DNA from: Bog-473 sp963770645
Lineage (GTDB): Bacteria > Actinomycetota > Acidimicrobiia > Acidimicrobiales > RAAP-2
Direction: 5' to 3'
DNA length: 64,000 nucleotides
Assembly: GCA_963770645.1 (NCBI GenBank)
Contig: CAVYQL010000004.1
Location: 310,001 to 374,000 of the forward strand
In this document: one piece after another, positions 1 through 7,937 of the stretch
Numbering within the stretch: position 1 is the stretch's first letter
Layout: each line of letters starts with the position of its first letter
Notes under the pieces: model-generated
Databases searched by the model: none
What the model saw: the letters and a program-made list of their open reading frames with translations, nothing else
Told to the model about the DNA's origin: nothing
Made by a program: the position numbers and the translations under genes

Positions 1-517
1 ACGTGCTCGGCAACACCTGCCACGCCGGCGAAGGCGGTGGCGCAGCAATCAAGACCGATGTGGGCATCGTTCGAAGCTGCGCCGTCGCCCAGTCGCTGTC
101 CTCCTTCGAGCACTTGTTGTAGAAGACCGACCGCGCGGCGCTTGGATCGACCGATGCCGTGAGCTCGCCAAGCTGGATTTCCGCGATCCCCGGCGCTCCG
201 CTGAAGTCAACCACTTGTTCCGGAGCAGTCATGAAGGCGGTCAAGAATATGAGCGACGTGGTCGTTCCGTAGGGCGCACCGCCCTCCGCTGCCGCAGCGC
301 TGATCACGGCACCCCCGAATGAATGGCCGAGCACCGTCACGTTCTCATTGCTGCTGTCTATGACACTTCTCACAGCTGCCACATCGTCTTCAGTCGAAGT
401 GAAGGGGAGATCGACGGTCTCGCAAGAAACGCCGAGCCGCTCGAGTTCGGGCATCAGCCGGTTCCAACACCATGCCGCGTGAAAGGCGCCGTGCACCAGT
501 AAGAGGCGGGATGTCAT
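1..517 (-). CDS. Alpha/beta hydrolase, C-terminus cut by window edge
   Basis: My translation from ATG at 517 begins MTSRLLLVHGAFHAAWCW, with the oxyanion-hole HG motif of alpha/beta hydrolases. About residue 70 is the nucleophile elbow GHSFGG. This is the small AB_hydrolase_6 / salicylate-esterase-like type, probably a cytoplasmic esterase or lipase-like enzyme of unknown substrate. The gene runs off the left edge, so the catalytic His and possibly the acid residue are not seen. It is divergent from the secreted protein at 697. No signal peptide is present. Confidence 0.8.
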   Translation of the reverse strand, partial: MTSRLLLVHGAFHAAWCWNRLMPELERLGVSCETVDLPFTSTEDDVAAVRSVIDSSNENVTVLGHSFGGAVISAAAAEGGAPYGTTTSLIFLTAFMTAPEQVVDFSGAPGIAEIQLGELTASVDPSAARSVFYNKCSKEDSDWATAQLRTMPTSVLIAAPPPSPAWQVLPST

Positions 518-696
518 GCGCCAAGCCTACGGTTTGTGCCAACCGCCCAAGTGTTTTCGACAGAGTTGATGAGGCCTCGCCCCTCCGACGCCATGGGGCC
601 TGCTGGGACCCGTGGGTAACGTGGGCAACGCCATTTGACGCCACGGCAACGGTCGTAGACGATCTGGTTCGCGGACGCTGGTGGAACGGAGGCGGC

Positions 697-3144
697 GTGC
701 TGAGGCGATCGATTGCAGTACTGGCCATGCTGGCGGCGTCTCTGTGCGTCCAGGCGGCACAAGGCGACGTCCCCGTGGCCGGAGCGACCACGGCGTGGGA
801 GAGTCAACAACTTCCCTTCACCACTTCTGGGCCGATCATGGGTTCGTACAACGGCGTGAGTTGCGCGAGCGCGACGGACTGCGTGGCCGTCGGCGAGGCC
901 ACGCTGCCCGGTGGGTCCGGCATGACGACGGCGTTCGTGGCCACCCTTACCGGCGGTTCATGGATGCAGAGTCTTCTCGCGCTTCCCCCAGGGGCCTCAA
1001 GCGCCTGGCTGAGCTCCATCGGTTGCACGGCGACGCAATGCCAGGCCGTTGGTGGGTACACGACGACCCAGACTCATGCGCTCATCGAGACTTACCGGTC
1101 TGGCAACTGGACGGCGACAACGGGAGTCGATCCCTCCGGATCCACGACAGCGTCGTTGACCGCGGTGTCGTGTTCGGCGACCCGCAGGTGCACCGCCGTC
1201 GGGACTTCGAGCGCTGGGGTCTTCGCCGCGGAGCTCGGCTCCTCCGGCTGGAGCACAGTCCCCCTTCCCACCCCTGTGGGTGACTCTGCGCCGGTTCTGC
1301 AAGGTGTCTCATGCACGGCATCAGCGTCGTGCGTCGCTGTTGGATCGGTGACCTCTGGTGGCACCCCTGTGCCGCTCATAGAATCGGGTGGCGCCAGCAC
1401 CTGGGCCGCAACCACGGACCCCTCGGAAGACAACGGTGTCTTGTCGTCGATCGGCTGCAACAGCTCCGGAGCCTGTGAAGCCGTGGGCAATGTCGGGGGG
1501 AGCAAGGGCGAAGGTCTGATCGAGTCGCTCTCGAGCGGTACCTGGACGGGAACGACCGTGGAAAGCGAGCTGTCGTCTGTGTGGTGCACGGCATCGGGGG
1601 TGCTGGTCTGCACGGCCTGGGGTATATATGGCGGCCCGCCTGTCATCGAGTCGTTCTCGGGTGGTACCTGGACCAACGAGGCCGTCACCTCGTCGGATTG
1701 GGCGTCATCGATCAACGGGACCTGCTCGGCCCCGGGCTCTTGCCTCGCCTTGGAGAATCTCGAGGTGGGCGGCGGCCCGGAGGCGGACGGGGTCGCGGTC
1801 CTGACGCAGACACCTTCGGGATGGACGTCAAGCGTGCTGCCGGGTCCCCCCGACGCGGCGCTGGTACACGTCTCGTGCACGAACAAGCTCTGTGTCGGGA
1901 TCGCCACGTACTACGACGATTCGGGCACCCAGCACACCATGCTTGAGTCGCTGAGCCACGGCACCTGGACGGGTTCTTCATTCCCGCTCCCCACTGCATA
2001 CAACTTCTATCCGTCTATCAGCTGCAAGAAGAGGACCTGCGTCGTCGTCAACGGCAACGCAGCGGCGGTGTCCACCGATGGCGTGCACTGGACCACGGCG
2101 GCGTTGCCCGAGCCTTCGGGCGACACCGGCTTCCTCGACGAGGACAGTGTGTCGTGCGCCACGGCGGACTGGTGTCTGGCCGTGGGCAATCCCCTCGGTG
2201 CGGGGAGCAGCACCCTGGTGGCCGAAACATTCTCCGGAGGTGCTTGGTCAGCCTCCACGTTGGCCCTCCCGAGCGGGACGGACGGGCCCACCCTGGCGGA
2301 CGTAAGTTGCTTATCAACCGTTTCGTGTGTCGCCGCAGGGAGCGCGGACAACAGCTCGGGAATCCAATCACTGGTCGAGACACTCTCGGGATCGACGTGG
2401 ACTCCCACACTTCTCCCACCGGTGAGCGGGGCCACCTATGGAAATCTCGATTCCCTGTCCTGCGCGGGGACCGGGTCGTGCACGGCTGTCGGGAGCTGGT
2501 ACCCGGACTACGGCGGCACCGGGGACCCGCTGGTGGCCGCGCTGCAGAGCGGGACCTGGGCGGAAAGCACCGTGAGCCCGCCCAGTGAGGACTCCTATGC
2601 CACTCTCACCAGTGTGGCCTGTACGACTGCGACGACGTGTGACGCGGTGGCGGAGGGAATGGGCTCGTCTCGAACTGCCTCGTACACCTTGGAGCAGCTC
2701 GGCGTCGGACCCGTCGCGGTGCCCGGGCCGCCCGGCGCGCTCTCGACTTCCCCCGAGTCAGTGACATGCACGAGTAGCACCTGGTGCACGTTGGCCGGAT
2801 ACGACGACGCGCCCTTCGAGGGGTCGAGTGGCGTGGCCTCTTATCCGATGATCTCTTCCATCGGTGCCCCTCTGATCACGATCACCAGCGACCGCAAGGC
2901 CACCGCTGCCGTCGGCGCGCCGTTCTCCTTCACCGTCGCGACGACCTCGAAGCCCGGAGACGAGCTGACCGAGACGGGCCCTCTGCCGATGGGCTTCAGC
3001 TTCGTCGACAACGGCGATGACACCGCTACCATCGCCGGAACGGCCACGTCACCAGAGATTGGGACCGACGAACTGACCTTGGAGGCGAGCAACGGAGTGG
3101 CCTCGGCAGTCATGCAGACCTTTACGCTCAAGGTCGTCGCCTGA
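697..3144 (+). CDS. Secreted repeat protein with SCxxxxxCxAVG units and a C-terminal Ig-like domain
   Basis: I chose GTG at 697: a GGAGG-like site lies just upstream and the product begins with a clean Sec signal (MLRRSIAVLAMLAASLCVQA). The frame is open further upstream to 472, but that stretch overlaps the divergent hydrolase gene. The mature chain is built from about a dozen units of roughly 45-55 residues. Each has a pair of Cys in the form SC-x(5)-C-x-AVG followed by a Trp-containing strand (GTWT / GSW), suggesting a disulfide-stabilised beta-propeller or beta-solenoid. The last about 85 residues (ITSDRKATAAVGAPFSFTV onward) resemble a putative-Ig (He_PIG) domain. Exported or surface protein of unknown ligand. 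Confidence 0.8.
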   Translation: MLRRSIAVLAMLAASLCVQAAQGDVPVAGATTAWESQQLPFTTSGPIMGSYNGVSCASATDCVAVGEATLPGGSGMTTAFVATLTGGSWMQSLLALPPGASSAWLSSIGCTATQCQAVGGYTTTQTHALIETYRSGNWTATTGVDPSGSTTASLTAVSCSATRRCTAVGTSSAGVFAAELGSSGWSTVPLPTPVGDSAPVLQGVSCTASASCVAVGSVTSGGTPVPLIESGGASTWAATTDPSEDNGVLSSIGCNSSGACEAVGNVGGSKGEGLIESLSSGTWTGTTVESELSSVWCTASGVLVCTAWGIYGGPPVIESFSGGTWTNEAVTSSDWASSINGTCSAPGSCLALENLEVGGGPEADGVAVLTQTPSGWTSSVLPGPPDAALVHVSCTNKLCVGIATYYDDSGTQHTMLESLSHGTWTGSSFPLPTAYNFYPSISCKKRTCVVVNGNAAAVSTDGVHWTTAALPEPSGDTGFLDEDSVSCATADWCLAVGNPLGAGSSTLVAETFSGGAWSASTLALPSGTDGPTLADVSCLSTVSCVAAGSADNSSGIQSLVETLSGSTWTPTLLPPVSGATYGNLDSLSCAGTGSCTAVGSWYPDYGGTGDPLVAALQSGTWAESTVSPPSEDSYATLTSVACTTATTCDAVAEGMGSSRTASYTLEQLGVGPVAVPGPPGALSTSPESVTCTSSTWCTLAGYDDAPFEGSSGVASYPMISSIGAPLITITSDRKATAAVGAPFSFTVATTSKPGDELTETGPLPMGFSFVDNGDDTATIAGTATSPEIGTDELTLEASNGVASAVMQTFTLKVVA

Positions 3145-3564
3145 CCAAATCCCTTCCGGGCTACCCGACGGTTCCCGGTCGCGGCGCCAGCGTCCCCATC
3201 GTAGTGAAGTGAAATGTCCCACCTCGCCAGCGATATGAGGTGCCTCGCGTCGCGACATCTTTGTTCGAAGGAGCGGTCGCCGCTCACTCGGCTCGCTCGC
3301 ACTCGGCCGGAGAGAGAATCCATCCCAGGGTCCGACGACACTTTTTCAGAGCCACGCTGCCGTGCAGTGCGGTGACTGGCCGCCAGGCCGCTGGCGGAAG
3401 CAACGACTTCCACATCGCCGATCTTCTTGCCCAAGATTTCAATGTCGGCTCGCCCTAACGTCGGCTCATGGGAAATCCTGATCGGCTATGTTCGGCTTCA
3501 TTCCAGGGGCGGGCACCAGAGCCGACAGATGATGAGGCCCGTCCCGGAGTTGAGGAGTGCGAGA
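3145..3564. other. Intergenic region between two secreted-protein genes
   Basis: About 420 bases without a convincing gene. It holds one copy of the dispersed repeat (3216-3243). A GAGGAG ribosome site just before 3565 serves the next gene. No terminator with a T-tract was seen. Confidence 0.5.
3216..3243 (+). repeat. Dispersed repeat, divergent copy
   Basis: GTCCCACCTCGCCAGCGATA followed by TGAGGTGCC. Same layout as the family (CCCAC, then CCGGCG-like core, then GGGGCAC-like arm), with substitutions in the core. Confidence 0.5.
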
Positions 3565-4749
3565 GTGGGCAAAACAATCCGGTGGAGGACCAGGAGTGTG
3601 GCGTCCGCCGCCCTGGCGGGGGCACTGATCGGGAGCGTCGCCATATTTGTAACTGAGGCGGGTGCCGCGACGTCGGCCCGGCCAACGGCCTACGTGACGA
3701 ACAGCGAGTTGGCATCTCTGTCGATCTATGTCGGGGCGACGTTCGCGGGCACCGTTGCGAACGTAGGGAGCGGCCCCACGGGTATCGCCATCGACCCCAG
3801 TACCGATGTGGCCTATATCGCGGACTACGGCTACTACGACCAGCCGTCGCACACCGTGACCCCCGTGGACCTGGCCACGGGCACACCCGGCAACCCCATT
3901 GCGGTCGGGAAAGGACCGCTGGCCATCGCTCTTACGCCGGGCGGCGGCGACGCCATCGTCACCCTCCAGGGCACAGCCAGCAGCCCGGGTCATCAGATCC
4001 GCGAGATCGACCTCACCACGGGTGAAGTGTCGGCACCGGTGGAGGTCGGCCTGAATCCTGAATCGCTGGCGATCAACCCCGCTGGCACGATGGCGTACGT
4101 CGCTGCGTTTGGTTCCGCCGAAATCACCCCCGTAAACCTCACCACGTGGCCACCGGTGGCCGAGACACCCATCGCTCTCCCCGGTACCGCGCCGAGAGCC
4201 ATCGCCATAGCTCCCGACGGCAAGAGGGCCTATGTGCTCGATGCCGGAGGCGCGACCGTGATCCCGATCAAACTGGCGACCGACCATGTCGGCACCGCTT
4301 TCAGCCTCACGTGCCAGAGGCAAGGCGACCCAGGCTGCACTCCTAATGCGATCACGATCTCGCCCGACGGGAAGACTGCCTATGTGGCTGCCGCAGGCTC
4401 CGCCGACGTGTTGCTCTTGAATCTGCCGTCTTTGTCCGTGGCCGGGGTGGTCCAGACGGGGGCGTACCCGGATGCCCTGGGACTCAGTGGCAGATGGCTC
4501 TACGTGGCGAACGGTGCGTCGAACACAATGAGCGTCTTTTCAGGGTTGAGATCTCCAGCCTCCGTGGGCGGTGCGACCTATCCGTTCGGGGTGGCAGTTA
4601 TTCCTGGGACAGGCGACGCTGCCTCCACGAGGGGACCGGAACTGGCACACTCTTCATCGCCTGTCAGAAGCAGTGTCGGGCAACCTGTCCATACTGCGCT
4701 CGGCGGCCGCCAACTGCCGTTCTACGGCTTCCCCGCACCTGGGACCTAG
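3565..4749 (+). CDS. Secreted YVTN-type beta-propeller protein
   Basis: GTG at 3565 is preceded by GAGGAG at about -12 and gives MGKTIRWRTRS, then a hydrophobic Sec signal ending near EAGAA. The remainder has repeated blades of the YVTN / lactonase-like seven-bladed propeller: AYVTNSELASLSIY, PTGIAIDPSTDVAYIADYG, PESLAINPAGTMAYVAAFGS, PRAIAIAPDGKRAYVLDAG, PNAITISPDGKTAYVAAAG. No catalytic motif is evident, so a binding or scaffold role outside the cell is most likely. The open frame extends upstream to 3427 without a better start. ISA copy 1 begins 48 bases after the stop. Confidence 0.82.
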   Translation: MGKTIRWRTRSVASAALAGALIGSVAIFVTEAGAATSARPTAYVTNSELASLSIYVGATFAGTVANVGSGPTGIAIDPSTDVAYIADYGYYDQPSHTVTPVDLATGTPGNPIAVGKGPLAIALTPGGGDAIVTLQGTASSPGHQIREIDLTTGEVSAPVEVGLNPESLAINPAGTMAYVAAFGSAEITPVNLTTWPPVAETPIALPGTAPRAIAIAPDGKRAYVLDAGGATVIPIKLATDHVGTAFSLTCQRQGDPGCTPNAITISPDGKTAYVAAAGSADVLLLNLPSLSVAGVVQTGAYPDALGLSGRWLYVANGASNTMSVFSGLRSPASVGGATYPFGVAVIPGTGDAASTRGPELAHSSSPVRSSVGQPVHTALGGRQLPFYGFPAPGT

Positions 4750-4771
4750 GACCCGTCGGGGTATCACCGAC

Positions 4772-4797
4772 GTGCCGCAGAGGTCACCCAGCCCGGC
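4772..4797 (+). repeat. Left half of dispersed repeat, split by ISA copy 1
   Basis: Long-form copy: GTGCCGCAGAGGTCACCC then CCCGGC. The right half (GAACGGGGCATCC) resumes at 6140 after the element. Removing 4798-6139 restores a normal repeat, CCCGGCGAACGGGGCATCC. Confidence 0.85.
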
Positions 4798-4804
4798 AGC
4801 GAGG

Positions 4805-5040
4805 ATTGAAGTGGCCGCTGAGTGATCCACCACTTCGGTGAGGGAGTTGGTCAGCGTGTGAGTGGGTGTCCAGGCCAGGTCTGACTCCAATAATCCGGCT
4901 GACGTCCGAAAGGACTGTCTTGAGTTCGATCCGTCGGCCTGGCCCGGTCACCCACTCGACACCCATCGGTTGGACGGAGTGACCTCATAGGAGCCTGCCT
5001 CATACAGGCCCGTCGCTGTCTTGTCCGTCGTCCCGCTCGG
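4805..5040 (+). ncRNA. Predicted bridge RNA of ISA copy 1
   Basis: Three structural blocks are visible. (1) 5' hairpin: GAAGTGG (4808-4814) with CCACTTC (4830-4836). (2) Target loop: a long stem, 4860-4879 with 4938-4957 (two mismatches), closed inside by GTCC-GAAA-GGAC (4904-4915). Its left strand holds ATCCGGC (4893-4899), identical to the left target, and its right strand holds GTTCG (4924-4928), the reverse complement of the right target CGAAC. (3) Donor loop: GACGGA (4973-4978) with TCCGTC (5024-5029) and inner hairpin CCTG/CAGG. It holds CATAGGAGC (4986-4994), identical to the element's right end, and TCGCTG (5013-5018), the reverse complement of C plus the left end AGCGA. This is the order and logic of the IS621 bridge RNA. 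Ends are approximate. Confidence 0.8.
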
Positions 5041-5073
5041 TGCGGTGTCACCCCAACCCAATCCAACGAAGGG

Positions 5074-6132
5074 ATGACAGTGACCACTGTGGCACGAAGC
5101 ATCACCGGCGGGGTAGATACGCACCTCGACGTCCATGTAGCGGCGGCCTTGGACGAACGAGGTGCTCTCCTCGGCGTCGCGAGCTTCGCTACGACCGAGA
5201 GCGGCTACAAGAAGCTGCTGGGGTGGCTCGCCGACTTCGGTCCGGTCGAGCTCGTCGGCGTCGAAGGCACCGGGTCCTATGGAGCCGGGCTCACTCGCCA
5301 TCTCCAAGCCGAGCGGATCCGCGTCGTCGAAGTCGACCGCCCCAACCGACAACGTCGTCGGCGCAAGGGAAAGTCCGATCCCGAAGATGCCATCTCGGCC
5401 GCCCGGGCCGCCCTCTCGGGTGACGCCGCTGGGGAGGCCAAGACAAGGGACGGAAACGTCGAGTCCATGCGGGTTTTACGAGTCGCGAGGTCCTCGGCTC
5501 GCAAGGGACGGACCCAGGCCCTCAACCAGATGCGCAACCTCGTCTCGACCGCCCCCGAGTCCATCCGGGCCGAGCTCCGGGGCCTCAGCGTCTCCCATCT
5601 CCTCGAGCGCGCCTCGACCTATCGACCCGGCGCCAAGCGCGACATCGTCTCGCTGACCAAGTTCAGCCTCCGGATGTTGGCCCGACGGGCCCTCACCCTC
5701 GAAGAGGAGATCGTCGAGCTCGACGCCATCCTCAAACCCTTGGTCAAGGAGACCGCGCCCGAACTCGTCGCCACGCTCGGTATCGGGACCGATGCCGCCT
5801 CCGCGCTCCTCGTCGCGGCCGGCGACAACCCTGAACGGCTACGCAACGAGGCGGCCTTCGCCCACCTCTGCGGCGCCTCACCGCTCGATGCCAGCAGCGG
5901 CAAGAACCAACGACACCGACTCAACCGCAGTGGTGACCGTCAGGCCAACTCCGCCCTGTGGCACATCGTGCTCACCCGGATGGTCTACGACCCGCGCACC
6001 ACCGAGTACATCGATCGACGGAAGACGGAAGGCTTGACCAAGAAGGAGGCCGTGCGATGTCTCAAGCGCTACGTCGCTCGCGAGGTTTACGGGCTCCTAC
6101 CTCACGAGAAATTAGGGCTTGACAGCCCATAG
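5074..6132 (+). CDS. IS110-family transposase (ISA copy 1)
   Basis: 352 aa, starting MTVTTVARSITGGVDTH. The N-terminal RuvC-like DEDD domain shows D15, E64 (GVEGTGSYG) and D102/D105 (KSDPEDA). The central part is helical. The C-terminal Transposase_20 domain has the conserved SSG with candidate catalytic Ser at 274/275 (DASSGKNQRHR) and the usual RSGDRQANSALWHIV segment. It is expected to form a complex with the leader RNA and catalyse RNA-guided cut and paste through a circular form. Length and motifs are complete, so it looks functional. Confidence 0.95.
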   Translation: MTVTTVARSITGGVDTHLDVHVAAALDERGALLGVASFATTESGYKKLLGWLADFGPVELVGVEGTGSYGAGLTRHLQAERIRVVEVDRPNRQRRRRKGKSDPEDAISAARAALSGDAAGEAKTRDGNVESMRVLRVARSSARKGRTQALNQMRNLVSTAPESIRAELRGLSVSHLLERASTYRPGAKRDIVSLTKFSLRMLARRALTLEEEIVELDAILKPLVKETAPELVATLGIGTDAASALLVAAGDNPERLRNEAAFAHLCGASPLDASSGKNQRHRLNRSGDRQANSALWHIVLTRMVYDPRTTEYIDRRKTEGLTKKEAVRCLKRYVAREVYGLLPHEKLGLDSP

Positions 6133-6210
6133 GAGCATCGAACGGGGCATCCTCGAAGAGTGGAGGCCGCCGCCGTCCAATGCCCCGGGCCGAACGCAGA
6201 AGCGTCGCTT

Positions 6211-6663
6211 TTACCCGACGGTCGTGTTCAGGGCTTTCGTGATGTCGTTGATCGCTGCCTGCTCGGAGTCACTGACTTCTTGACCGTGCTCTCGGTGAGC
6301 GGCTGCGACTTTGTGCGACAGCGTGACTATGAACCGGCGATATTCCTCGACCTCTTCTGGCGTCGCCTTCTTCTCAAGAAGAGCGACCGAATCACGCAGG
6401 TGTTGCAGGGCGTGCTGCTTGAGCTCCTCAGGAGAGTGATAGTGCGTGTGATCCCTCTCAGGTTTCGCCGCGACTATGTCATCTAAAAGTTCGCTCTTGC
6501 CGTGCTGCTGGCGCGCCTCGACGTAGCCCTTGGCCATGGCGATGGTCTCGCGGAAGGAGCCTCCTCGTTGGGCAGTGACCACCATCATCCCAGCACTCGG
6601 TGGCGCTTCTAGGATTAGCTGCCATTCCTCAGCCGTGAAATCAGACTTCGAGGTCATCGCCAA
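6211..6663 (-). CDS. Hypothetical protein, soluble, helical
   Basis: 150 aa beginning MAMTSKSDFTAEEWQLILEA. I do not recognise the family with certainty. The first 70 residues (FTAEEWQLILEAPPSAGMMV then FRETIAMAKGY) resemble short conserved hypothetical proteins found in bacterial genomes. The C-terminal half is charged and probably alpha-helical, and includes a His-rich DHTHYHS stretch. No signal peptide or membrane segment. ISA copy 1 ends 71 bases beyond its 3' end. A second ATG two codons later is an equally possible start. Confidence 0.65.
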   Translation of the reverse strand: MAMTSKSDFTAEEWQLILEAPPSAGMMVVTAQRGGSFRETIAMAKGYVEARQQHGKSELLDDIVAAKPERDHTHYHSPEELKQHALQHLRDSVALLEKKATPEEVEEYRRFIVTLSHKVAAAHREHGQEVSDSEQAAINDITKALNTTVG

Positions 6664-7001
6664 GTCTCCGATCTCTCACAATTGCCAACTCGGTCCGGTA
6701 TACGCACCGTAGCGTGTACCCGGTGGTATGGGTCACCTCCACTCGTCGCACCTTCGAACTCGATGCCGATCATGAAGGTGGCCTCTGGCCGTCGATACCG
6801 AATCGTCGGGACCGGCAGGATTGGTTGGCGTCAGGCCCCAGACAGTGGTGCCTTTCCAATCTATCGAGGGTTGGGTCCTTCGCTTCTGGACCATTCGCGC
6901 GACCAAGCCTAATGTCGTACAGGCCATCGAGTGAAGGTCGAGGGCGTGTGGTGAAAAACGCTGATGAACCATTTGTCCGACAGGCGAAACGAGATCTCGA
7001 G

Positions 7002-7745
7002 ATGAGGCACCTTCTTGGGTTCCCGCTTGCTGCGGTGATCGCGTTGATACTCTTGGGCCTGAGTGTGCTGACCTACGGAGGCGTGGCTGCAGCCGCTGGC
7101 TCGTTGGAGGTGACACCCAATTCAAGCCTCACCAACGGCTCGATCGTCACCGTCGCAGGCTCGGGGTTTGTCGCCGACACGATCGGGAGCGTGGTGGAGT
7201 GCAGCAACGTCGCCGACCAGCCCACGATCAACGCGTTCGGCAGCACCCTGCCCGTCTCGTGCACGAGCCCCGTCAATAAGATCTTGGAGACGAGCGACAC
7301 TGGTGCATTCTCGGTCCCCTTCACCGTCGCCGAAGGGACCGTCGGCCCGCCCGCCAGCGGCACCGATTCGAGCGGAGGTAACGCTGCGGCCGACGCGGCC
7401 GACTACCCCTGTCCGCCGACCGCCGCCCAGGTCGCCGCTGGGGACTCGTGCGTGATCATTTTCGCCGACGAAGCCGGGGAACAGGTCTCGGAGAGAATCG
7501 GCTTTTCCCCCACGGTCTCCAGCTTCAGCCCGACGAGCGGTCCCGTGGGGACGGTTGTCACCATCAAGGGCACCAGTCTCGTCGATGCGAGTTCGGTGAC
7601 CTTCAACGGGGTAGCTGGGACCATCACCAAAGACACACAGACCAAGATCAAAGTGGAGGTGCCCAGCGGTGCGACCAAGGGGTTGATCGAGGTGACGACA
7701 CCCGGAGGAAACGTCGAGAGCGCGACGAAGTTCAAAGTGACCTAA
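7002..7745 (+). CDS. Secreted neocarzinostatin-like plus IPT/TIG domain protein
   Basis: From ATG 7002 the product opens with a signal peptide (MRHLLGFPLAAVIALILLGL). GTG at 6948/6951 is an alternative start. The next about 120 residues start SLEVTPNSSLTNGSIVTVAG and contain two Cys pairs, resembling the Ig-like neocarzinostatin fold seen in many actinobacterial exported proteins. The C-terminal about 80 residues (VSSFSPTSGPVGTVVTIKG, TFNGVAGTI) are a typical IPT/TIG Ig-like domain. A structural or binding role at the cell surface is likely. Chromophore binding is not implied. Confidence 0.75.
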   Translation: MRHLLGFPLAAVIALILLGLSVLTYGGVAAAAGSLEVTPNSSLTNGSIVTVAGSGFVADTIGSVVECSNVADQPTINAFGSTLPVSCTSPVNKILETSDTGAFSVPFTVAEGTVGPPASGTDSSGGNAAADAADYPCPPTAAQVAAGDSCVIIFADEAGEQVSERIGFSPTVSSFSPTSGPVGTVVTIKGTSLVDASSVTFNGVAGTITKDTQTKIKVEVPSGATKGLIEVTTPGGNVESATKFKVT

Positions 7746-7937
7746 CGCCGATTCGCCGAGCAGGTTCAGTTCGGGATTTTCAAGCCGAGACCCAACGCTG
7801 GGGGTATCCCAGTCGTGCTGGACTGCCTCACCCTCCCGCCGTACGAGGCGACCTCTCCCCCAGGCCACTCGGGACGGACCCAATGGTCGCCTCGGCGGTC
7901 CAGGCCGAGCATGGCTTTCTCGTGTTGTTTGGGTGAT

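Larger units (their letters stand above)
4798..6139 (+). mobile_element. ISA copy 1, IS110-family element (1342 bp)
   Basis: Boundaries come from comparing four copies in this window: identity starts at AGCGAGGATTGAAG and ends at CATAGGAGCATC, and outside these points the flanks differ except for the shared target repeat. A 276-bp leader precedes the transposase and only 7 bases follow it, the classic IS110-group layout with the guide RNA in the left end. There are no terminal inverted repeats and no target duplication beyond one shared C (4797 and 6139), as expected for the family. All four copies are in the same orientation and appear identical, pointing to recent transposition. Confidence 0.92.

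Noticed and set aside
1092..1907. Long minus-strand open frames over the secreted repeat protein
   Set aside because: Antisense to a clear signal-peptide protein with regular Cys repeats. Typical high-GC shadow frames.
4851..5352. Minus-strand open frames of 84 and 134 residues inside every ISA copy
   Set aside because: They overlap the bridge-RNA leader and transposase, lack protein-like features, and recur only because the element is repeated.
4783..6150. Repeat halves around ISA as target-site duplications
   Set aside because: The two sides are different halves of one repeat (CCGGC and GAACGGGG), not copies of each other. Only a single C is shared.
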